Assembly: GCA_018389105.1 (NCBI GenBank)
Contig: JACATO010002193.1
Span: 1-64,000 of the forward strand
Direction: 5' to 3'
Origin: Nautilus pompilius
Lineage: Eukaryota > Mollusca > Cephalopoda > Nautilida > Nautilidae
DNA: 64,000 nt
Position 1 is the stretch's first letter; every line of letters begins with the position of its first letter. The notes below the pieces were generated by a model. The model made no database searches. It was not told the origin of the DNA and saw only the letters and a list, made by a program, of their open reading frames with translations. The translations under genes were made by a program, and so were the position numbers. This document shows, one piece after another, positions 58,401 to 64,000 of the stretch.

Positions 58401-61400
58401 TGCCTACATAAGGGCACTTGTGGCTGACAATGTTTTCTGTGGTGTTTGCTCTGACATTTGCTTGTTCAAAGTGATATAGGTTTTGATGTTAAAAACAGTT
58501 GTGAGTGTTGTGTTTTCGCACCCAAAAATTTACTTTACCTACCTACTTCTACAATTGGGTGGCATCCTCAGATTTTCTACTCAGGTGGATGTAATTTTTA
58601 GTACAGAGGTATTTATTTGTGAGGTTACCTTTGTCATTTACCTATTACATTTTTTAATTAAATTTTTATTTAAAAACTTGTAGATATTAATTTTCTTGTT
58701 TTGTTTGCTTTTTTAAGATTAGTAACTACTCAACTATCCCCAGTTGTCCATACACTAACGATTGGAACATCAGCTGTTTACCCTGACTAAATTTCCTCCT
58801 TTATCAAAATAAGTTTACAGTAAACATGTATTTGAAATTCATATACATATACACTAATAGCCATATGAAATTTATATGCAAATGTTACGGTATGGGAGAT
58901 CAGGATTAAGTAGTTGTAGCACCAGTAGTTCATAATTAAACAGGTAGATGAGCTATAATCCATGTTCTTTTTTAAAATCATGTTGGTTATAGCCTTGTCT
59001 GTAGGAGAATTTATGGATAGTCGTTGCAGTACCAGTAATTCTGATTTTAGCATATGGATGTGTTATAATCATTGTCGTGTTTTGATCTATGTTTAAGCAG
59101 AAATCACTGGTACTGTAACAACTAGCCCCAGTCTTCCCTACACTTAGGCACACGAAAGGAGATTATCTGAAATACAAATCACTTAATTTACATTTAAAGT
59201 ACGTAAACATGCTTTTATGTGGTTTGTACTGCAACTCATTAAGTTTGCTTTTCTGTTCCACTCACTGGTCTCTGTAGTCTTATACAGAGCTACTTTCAGG
59301 TGAGGGAGGAGGTCTTCTGAACAAACTTTGTTGGGTCTGTCTGTAGAAAATAGACAATTATAGTATGATGCTTCGAGGACTAATTTGTAAATGGAAATAA
59401 TGTGAAAGTGGGAAGTACCCATGCATTCACCTCTATTCTGGCCATGTTCTCATTACACGTTTGTCTATTTTTAGCTCTGTGATATTAACTGCACGGGTCC
59501 AGCTGCACTGAGAATGCACTTTGAGGGAAACAAACACAAATTGGTGAGTTTATTTAGAAAGTTGTTTTCTAAAAAGTCGTTTGTAATATATATTTAAAAA
59601 AAAAATTTTTGTTCACCAGTCTCTACAAGGGAGACAACCCTCCTGACAAGGGAACATAGTGCCAGGGTTATTTGCTAGAAAGTGTTTTCCTGCACCACAA
59701 GGGGGTCTGGCGCATCCTTGAAATCCTCAGCACAACTCTGTTTTTTAGATGTGAAAGAAAACTGGTGTGCTTGGAGGAAAATCCTAATGACCAGCTGGTG
59801 AAGAAACTATCCCATCAAGGCACACCAAACCAAGCTGAGCCTGGCCCTGATTGGGAATTGAACTTGGGTCCTTCATTCTGACAGTCCAGTAGCCTAACCC
59901 CTGGGTCATTGGCTGCTGCTTACATTTAAAATTATCTTTAGTTCCATGTTCAAGCCAGTGAGCAGTCTCACTGACATTACTGGCTGAGATCTGTGCAAGA
60001 TTATTCATATCTACAGTATATATGAATGCTTTGGGCGACGTTTTTATCTACATAGTTTATCTTATCACTGCTTGAGAATCTTTAATAGTCCACATGCTAT
60101 GACACACAGTTTGTTGGTTTGTTTTCTGTTGTTACTTAGTAGCTGCAGAATCTCCCTCCCTCCATCCTTTTACTTTCTCACTTATTTAATTTGATGTTTT
60201 TACTGATTTGTGATGAAATTTTCAAACAGAAGCCAAAAAGTTCAGAAATAAAATTCCTGTTAACAATGAAATTAACCTCCACTATCAGTTTTAGGAAGTG
60301 TGGCCAGTCACTCATGCACATTTCTGTCTCTAAGTGTAGAACATTAATGCAGTCATCATGTATGACTTATGTGAAGTGGTAAATTTTACAAGCAACATGT
60401 GAGTTAACTTTCTGGTTACCATTATGACCTAAAGAAATGTTAGAAAGATGGTTGAAGGTAAGGGGACATTTCTAGTGCTTTGCAATTGTTGAAGAAAACA
60501 GGTGTTGTTTTCATTCATCGCAACAGCTTCTTGTGGTAGTAAAAACACTGTCACTTTGGCTAAAGGCGATGGCAACATTATATGGATTAAGACATCTGCG
60601 CGTATTCTGAGTGAGAATACGATACTAACAAATTTATAAAAGCATCCAGCTGTAGGTAGTTTTCAGATCTTAATGTTGGTATGGAAAACTAGATATAGAA
60701 AGAAGAGTTAAAAGGGATAAGGGGTTTTAATTTGTTAATGTTCATTAGGAAGAGAGGAGAGATTTAAAAAAAGAAAGTAAAAAAAAAAAAAGACTTAATG
60801 GGTTATTCACGACAAAGCTGTTCTTCTCGTTCTTCCAGAAAATGCTGCGAATGTCATCAGGATTGATAGGTAGGTATAATTTTGTTCTCTTTGTTTTCTT
60901 TTGGTATCTAGAATCAAGTTTGACATCAAACTCTTTGAAGGGTTTCAGATGGGTGAGTTGTTAAACTTTCTGTCTGTACACGAGTTGTTGGTTTTTTTTT
61001 CTTAAAATTCTTTTTACTGTTTTTATCTAAGAGACTGATAATGATACTGTCTGCTGCTGATACAGAAGGGGAATCAGAGCAGCCATTACTTTGTGGTATA
61101 GCTAGTAAGATCAGCGCTAGTTTTTATTTGCCTGTTGCTTCTGTGAATACGAGGCTTGTTTGCAACATCTTTCAGACTCCTCTAATTTATGTATCAGAAT
61201 AATCATGCTGTTACACCACCAGAGATGGTAATCTGTTAGCATTCCAATATTGGTTACCAGAGTGATTTTTTTTTATGTTTACATTATTAATTAGTTACCA
61301 TCAATCTAGGTTGGTTGTGAGATAAGCTTATCCCATCATTGCTACCATGAGATATGTTCTGAGGGAGGGAACATTAACTATTGAAGATGACAGGGTTTAT

Positions 61401-62002
61401 ACAATATGAGAAAATGTATTGATACTATCAACAGTAACCACTAGAAATTTGTTCCACTTAACCAGGACGTTATTAATACTAAACATAGCAAATAACTTAG
61501 CTTATTTTATTCTGCTTGTTTAGTTCTTTTACTTTATTATCAACTGAATGGATGGATTAGTAGTTTTAATAATTTATAGGATTTTCTAGGCATCACTCTT
61601 CTGTATCTAAACAAACCTCTTGAGTGAACCATCAAGATAATGGTGAACTCTGTAATCATAAATCAAAAAATGACAACAGTAGTTAGGTTTCTAGATATCC
61701 CTTTTCATTATAACTGAGGCAGGGTTAAACGTGATGTTCCATCCAAAGTTACTTTCCATTCTGTTTACTCATAGTTTGGGGTTAAATCGAAATAAGTTCT
61801 CAAACAAATAAACAATGCAAAATTAGCTTTTTTTCTTACTATAAACTAAAACAGCAGAGTTTATCTGACAATGGTAAGGTTACAGTAAGTTTCCTAATGT
61901 CTGTAAGCACGATTAACATCAAATTGGTTTGAATTTTCAGCTTCAGCCTCATCACCAACCTTCTGGCCACCAGTTTACATGAAATGTTCCGAAGATGACT
62001 GA
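43417..62002 (+). CDS. Three-finger C2H2 (U1/matrin/JAZ-type) zinc-finger protein gene, ten coding exons
   Basis: Ten GT-AG exons give about 373 residues, if one surplus base in exon 3 is discounted. Three fingers share the spacing C-x2-C-x12-H-x5-H: finger 1 (C108, C111, H124, H130), finger 2 (C195, C198, H211, H217) and finger 3 (C319, C322, H335, H341). This long spacing is typical of U1-C, matrin and JAZ-type fingers, which often bind double-stranded RNA or spliceosomal RNA, so an RNA-binding nuclear role is inferred. The N-terminus is basic and His/Lys-rich ([12 protein letters not shown]). A Lys/Glu/Asn-rich linker precedes finger 2, and a basic RISRKRPRI segment lies before finger 3. 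I do not recognise an orthologue. It shares a divergent promoter interval with the EPAC2-like gene and may have a second promoter near 50 kb. Confidence 0.85.
43698..43885 (+). CDS. Zinc-finger gene, coding exon 2
   Basis: The exon has 188 bases, acceptor TTTCGACAG, donor GTGGGG (weak). It completes the Glu codon and encodes 62 residues, including [30 protein letters not shown] and [20 protein letters not shown]. No known domain is recognised. It ends at a codon boundary. Confidence 0.78.
43886..45354 (+). other. Zinc-finger gene, intron 2
   Basis: Noncoding sequence with an AC microsatellite. Nothing else is recognisable. Confidence 0.7.
44237..44260. repeat. (AC)n microsatellite
   Basis: About twelve AC units in the intron between exons 2 and 3 of the zinc-finger gene. 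Confidence 0.92.
45355..45454 (+). CDS. Zinc-finger gene, coding exon 3 (Cys half of finger 1; one base too many)
   Basis: Acceptor TTTTACAAG, donor GTAAGG. The exon is 100 bases, but the flanking exons demand a multiple of three. The first part reads [16 protein letters not shown] in phase with exon 2. The last part reads [13 protein letters not shown] in phase with exon 4. The two frames differ by one base, and a T7 run at 45413-45419 lies between them. A six-T run would join them. Alternatives are use of a downstream AG in GACAAG, which would restore phase with a shorter exon, or a true inactivating frameshift. Confidence 0.78.
45720..45804 (+). CDS. Zinc-finger gene, coding exon 4 (His half of finger 1)
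   Basis: The exon has 85 bases, acceptor GTTTTCCAG, donor GTGAGT. It reads [20 protein letters not shown] and a short acidic tail, providing both histidines of finger 1. It ends one base into a Lys codon. Confidence 0.9.
45805..48618 (+). other. Zinc-finger gene, intron 4
   Basis: Noncoding sequence that holds a decayed Tigger-like copy on the minus strand at about 46.1-46.85 kb. The remainder (46.9-48.6 kb) shows no recognisable feature. Confidence 0.7.
46110..46860 (-). pseudogene. Decayed pogo/Tigger-like transposase fragment
   Basis: On the minus strand, [11 protein letters not shown] (about 46600) recalls the second DNA-binding domain. A later frame gives [20 protein letters not shown] (about 46455-46515), which contains the first catalytic aspartate. 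A C-terminal-like [19 protein letters not shown] with [12 protein letters not shown] lies at about 46290-46375. The rest of the DDE domain is missing, so the copy is internally deleted and frameshifted. It belongs to a different subfamily from the element at 35-37 kb. Confidence 0.62.
48619..48794 (+). CDS. Zinc-finger gene, coding exon 5 (acidic linker and Cys half of finger 2)
   Basis: The exon has 176 bases, acceptor TTCTCACAG, donor GTAAGA. A charged, likely disordered segment ([18 protein letters not shown] and further Lys/Glu) and an Asn run lead into [13 protein letters not shown]. The intron falls eight residues after the second cysteine, as in finger 1. Confidence 0.92.
49077..49164 (+). 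CDS. Zinc-finger gene, coding exon 6 (His half of finger 2)
   Basis: The exon has 88 bases, acceptor TTTCTTTTAG, donor GTAAAG. It reads [16 protein letters not shown] and an acidic DSEPESS tail. It ends one base into a Gly codon, which fits exon 7. Confidence 0.92.
49880..50117 (+). promoter_or_regulatory. Candidate internal promoter and 5' UTR of a short isoform
   Basis: A local cluster of CpGs (GCCGCTCGCG, CGTCTCGTC, AACGGGCGC) in otherwise AT-rich intron lies just upstream of an ATG exon that splices in phase to the main gene. No core promoter element is certain. Confidence 0.4.
50118..50147 (+). CDS. Alternative first coding exon (exon 1b) of the zinc-finger gene
   Basis: Thirty bases from ATG encode [10 protein letters not shown], then donor GTAATT. 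It joins in phase 0 to the exon at 50581, which itself joins in phase to exon 7. The basic start and matching phases support a real exon, but it is too short to prove. It could also begin a separate nested 33-residue gene if the next donor is not used. Confidence 0.5.
50581..50629 (+). CDS. Alternative second exon (exon 2b) of the zinc-finger gene
   Basis: The exon has 49 bases, acceptor TCCACGACAG, donor GTAAGG. After exon 1b it reads [16 protein letters not shown] plus one base, which matches the phase of exon 7 (57463). If entered from exon 6 instead, it would shift the frame, so it fits only the short isoform. Unspliced, the frame ends at TGA near 50652 after SKDKHSK. Confidence 0.5.
51366..54114 (-). 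mobile_element. hAT transposon with ZBED5-like transposase relic (2,749 bp)
   Basis: The ends CAGGGGTCGGCAACC and GGTTGCCGACCCCTG are inverted repeats. The 8-base flanks ctgtagag (51358-51365) and ctatagag (54115-54122) differ at one base and fit the 8-bp target duplication of hAT elements. A broken transposase fills the interior on the minus strand. The insertion lies inside a SINE, so it is the younger of the two. Confidence 0.93.
51740..53450 (-). pseudogene. hAT transposase (ZBED5/GTF2IRD2-like) pseudogene
   Basis: The main open stretch (52893-51802, about 363 codons) holds [12 protein letters not shown] with a catalytic-type Asp and CIIH, the Cys-His pair typical of hAT enzymes. Upstream (53107-52916) is [11 protein letters not shown], the first catalytic Asp region. 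Further upstream (about 53370-53280) is a BED-type finger with CLICQ and HYQTRH. The C-terminal dimerisation region (51807-51725), including [11 protein letters not shown], is in another frame. A 4-base gatt duplication near 52911 separates the first two blocks, and stops or frameshifts occur near 53280, near 53390 and near 51810. The enzyme is therefore dead. Domesticated relatives exist in animals, but the breaks argue against domestication here. Confidence 0.88.
54690..55212 (+). mobile_element. Internally deleted mariner element (523 bp)
   Basis: The ends CGAGGGTAAGTAAAAAATTA and the reverse complement of the right end, CGAGGGAAAGTCAAAAATTA, agree at 23 of 25 bases over the full repeat and are flanked by TA on both sides. 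Between them a plus-strand frame carries only the N-terminal DNA-binding region: [25 protein letters not shown] and, after one [23 protein letters not shown]. The catalytic domain is absent, and the right end directly follows the helix-turn-helix region. It is nonautonomous. Confidence 0.92.
57463..57716 (+). CDS. Zinc-finger gene, coding exon 7 (basic linker and first Cys of finger 3)
   Basis: The exon has 254 bases, acceptor TACTGTTCAG, donor GTAAGT. It encodes 84 residues with [13 protein letters not shown], a basic RISRKRPRI segment that could be a nuclear localisation signal, [15 protein letters not shown] and YHCD, the first cysteine of finger 3. Both the long and the proposed short transcript would use it. 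Confidence 0.9.
57717..59474 (+). other. Zinc-finger gene, intron 7
   Basis: Noncoding sequence with a probable mariner relic (58.05-58.4 kb). The rest is AT-rich without recognisable features. Confidence 0.65.
58055..58400 (-). pseudogene. Probable mariner transposase C-terminal relic
   Basis: A minus-strand frame ends with [20 protein letters not shown], which resembles the block after the last catalytic acid in mariner transposases (HLF-PLK-L-GKRF-DDAAVQ). The sequence ATGAGGGTAACC just beyond its C-terminal side resembles a mariner end. The N-terminal part and the other end were not found. Confidence 0.5.
59475..59543 (+). CDS. Zinc-finger gene, coding exon 8 (finger 3)
   Basis: The exon has 69 bases in phase 0 at both ends, acceptor CTATTTTTAG, donor GTGAGT. 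It reads [20 protein letters not shown] and HKL, giving the second cysteine and both histidines of finger 3. ALRMH-EGNKH closely resembles U1/matrin-type fingers. Confidence 0.93.
59544..60838 (+). other. Zinc-finger gene, intron 8
   Basis: Contains a tRNA-derived SINE at about 59620-59920. The remainder is featureless apart from an A-rich tract just before exon 9. Confidence 0.7.
59620..59920 (-). mobile_element. tRNA-derived SINE
   Basis: On the minus strand, the head from about 59920 contains TGACCCAGGGGTTAGGC (A-box region) and AGTTCAATTCC (B box), with spacing fitting a tRNA-like promoter. The body includes CCAGCTGGTCATTAGGATT. Ends and target duplications could not be fixed. Confidence 0.62.
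60839..60869 (+). CDS. Zinc-finger gene, coding exon 9
   Basis: The exon has 31 bases, acceptor GTTCTTCCAG, donor GTAGGT. It encodes [10 protein letters not shown] plus one base, continuing the basic tail of finger 3. Confidence 0.85.
60870..61940 (+). other. Zinc-finger gene, intron 9
   Basis: AT-rich noncoding sequence; nothing recognisable. Confidence 0.7.
61941..62002 (+). CDS. Zinc-finger gene, final coding exon 10
   Basis: The exon has 62 bases, acceptor GAATTTTCAG. It reads [20 protein letters not shown] and then TGA. The phase fits exon 9 and the protein ends in an acidic pair. The 3' UTR follows. Confidence 0.87.
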
Positions 62003-62053
62003 CTGAAATCTTGTTTTACTGATATATCAAAAAAAACAAAAATACCATCAGCT

Positions 62054-62059
62054 AATAAA
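62054..62059 (+). other. Possible polyadenylation signal AATAAA
   Basis: The hexamer AATAAA lies about 52 bases after the stop codon of the zinc-finger gene. Such hexamers are frequent in AT-rich DNA, so later signals may be used instead. Confidence 0.4.
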
Positions 62060-62699
62060 CAGTAGGGCCAACTTTTTTTAATAGTACAGAAATGCGGGGA
62101 TAAAAAGACAACCTACCAATGTTTCAACCAGGATAAATATCAGTGGTTCCACATTGGATTTTGTAGCTTTTAAGCTTCTTTTTTTTCCTTTTTATTGATG
62201 TGTTTAAAATAGTAAGCTGTAGAAAATGCATCACCTTTAGATAGTAAATATTTCTAAAGCTAAGAAAACTGAATAAGGTGGTACATAGTGAAAGTAATAC
62301 TTGGAATATGTTTAGGAAGCAAACTCTGTAATCAAGAGCACATGTATGGGATTATACACAGATATAAAAATATTAGTAAGAAGTACACAGCTAGATTATT
62401 TTGCATGTATCTAGGTTTTTATTCCAGAAATTTTCTATGCACTGAAAATAGGAAATGCAGCCATCTTCAATTAATATGCATATAAGCTATTGAATGTTTT
62501 AATTTTGGAATTTGTCTTCTACATATGTGGCAAGTAGCCAGCTACTGTGTGTTAAACCTGGTTTTATTTTTCAGTTAATTTACTCACTGGAAATACTGCA
62601 TTGGGTGCATACTTTGATTATTCATCAGTACTAATAGAAATCAATTTATAAAGTGCTTGACCCATTGTTATTAAAGTAGGTTAGGGTTGCTTGCATAAA

Positions 62700-63450
62700 A
62701 TGGCAAATAAAGACAGGAAATAGTGAAATTTCTTTGAGCCATGTGTTACAAAATGAAAAAAGAGCTTTTGCTCTATATGACATTGAATCAAGAAGATTTT
62801 GCATCATGATCTTCTCCAGGTTTTCCATATATGTAAGTTTCCTCAGATTCCATCATATTGGTGGTATATGGACAGGTTGCTTTCACCTGATGATCCACTC
62901 ATTCAGATTCATATCAGGGATTTGAGATATCCACGGAAGAGATGTTGAATGCCTCCATTTTTCTTTAGTTCATGTTGGATGTGGCATATAGTACCATCAT
63001 TCTGAAGAATATGGACTGTATCTCAGTAAGCTTTATTGATACACTGGTAGATATGCTTTCAGAATGCCAATATACCTGACAGAATTGACAAACCAATTTT
63101 GTCTTTCTACCATGCCAGATTGCTGTTATTACCCTGACTCCTGCATTCATTCTTGCCCATGGCTGAAGACATTGGGGGACTGAAGGACCATTTTATCAGC
63201 TCTTTTCCAAGCTCGCTGCAACCACCAGAAAGATGTCAGTTGCTTTAAGCTGGACTTATTGGAGAAGAGTACATGCCACTAATACTTGGAAGGGGATATT
63301 AGCAAGAAAATCTAGATGGTGGGAATGGACGTAGCAAATAATGACACGTTCTTGCCACGGTGTCACTGTTGAAGGATGTTCAGGCCACAATTCCTCAGCA
63401 AACTGTAATAATGTTGGCCACAAATCCATAAGGTCTTTGGCAATCTACTT
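62700..63450 (-). pseudogene. Tc1-like transposase relic
   Basis: Minus-strand frames contain VRVITAIWHGRKTKLV (about 63095-63145), corresponding to the VMVWG-I---G-T-LV block. Toward lower coordinates comes MENLEKIMMQNLLDSMSYRA (about 62770-62828), matching the C-terminal [12 protein letters not shown] block. Frameshifts and stops separate the parts. It is similar in kind to the relic at 31.6-32.1 kb but in opposite orientation. Confidence 0.65.
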
Positions 63451-64000
63451 TGATTCTGGCAGGGCACTGTATATTTATGCTAATAGTTTGAAGTTTGAAA
63501 CTCTTATAAACTTGGAATCCCTTCAAGTGGGTAGAAGCTGGATGGCACAGAATCTTAACAGCCTTTTACATTGAACTTCGACTCGGACTTTTCTCATAGC
63601 TCCACTGATTTCTGGATCATGCAGCTGCCGTATTATTATTTTAAAATATTCATTACATTTTTGTTTTCTTATCTGGCATTACAAAGTAGATAAACGGGTA
63701 AAAGAAAATAAAGCAGTCTTTATTGTTGTTATTGACCAGAATGAACAGAGTTTTCTGCTCTCTTCGCTGATGCACACACTGAGATTTTTTGAAATTGTTT
63801 GATCCCTAATATATTGGTGAAGTAAGGGTTGACCCCTCTGTGTGTAAATTTTGTAAGCCCTTGGTATCTGATTATTGGTCTTTTTGGACATAACTACAGT
63901 ATTTTACAGAAGAAGTGAGGACTATATACTGCCATTATATCTATTAATCAATCTTAACCATTTTTGGTGTAGGGTTGATGCGTTTTTGTCAAGTAATGTC

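Larger units (their letters stand above)
62003..64000. other. 3' flank of the zinc-finger gene
   Basis: Probable 3' UTR at first, then intergenic DNA. It holds a Tc1-like relic on the minus strand (about 62.7-63.45 kb). No further gene is supported up to the right edge. Confidence 0.6.

Overview
The window looks like metazoan nuclear DNA, most likely from a mollusc and plausibly a cephalopod. It is AT-rich, carries two intron-rich genes with long introns, and is full of simple repeats and DNA-transposon relics, with LINE relics and tRNA-derived SINEs. The taxonomic guess rests on genome style, so it is tentative. There are no bacterial-style operons, no CRISPR and no rRNA genes.

Two genes diverge from a CpG-rich, G/C-tract-rich interval at about 41.9-43.4 kb. 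The minus-strand gene (41,899 leftward, running off the left edge) is an EPAC2/RAPGEF4-like cAMP-regulated Rap guanine nucleotide exchange factor. Five coding exons join in perfect phase and encode the N-terminus and the whole first cyclic-nucleotide-binding domain. Its first intron is about 28.3 kb. The plus-strand gene (43,417 to 62,002) has ten coding exons and would encode a protein of about 373 residues with three C2H2 fingers of identical spacing (C-x2-C-x12-H-x5-H, the U1/matrin/JAZ style). Exon 3 carries one base too many for the frame. An internal alternative start (50,118) spliced in phase to exon 7 could make a short form with only the third finger.

Most other DNA is intron filled with mobile elements: an RTE-like LINE relic (4.4-6.3 kb), a piggyBac-like MITE (8.5 kb), five Tc1-like relics, a relic of a Polinton/Maverick-type DNA polymerase B gene (15.6-17.4 kb) with a 164-bp triplication, a candidate hAT-like MITE (22.7-23.3 kb), a Jockey-like LINE relic (23.5-26.1 kb) with a 39-bp tandem array, a nearly intact pogo/Tigger element (35.1-37.4 kb), a SINE split by a hAT element (51.2-54.3 kb), a 523-bp internally deleted mariner (54.7-55.2 kb), and decayed Tigger and mariner pieces (46 and 58 kb). 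I saw no single new functional system. The best leads are the alternative promoter and frame anomaly of the zinc-finger gene, the CENP-B-box-like direct repeats of the Tigger element, and the Polinton-type relic.
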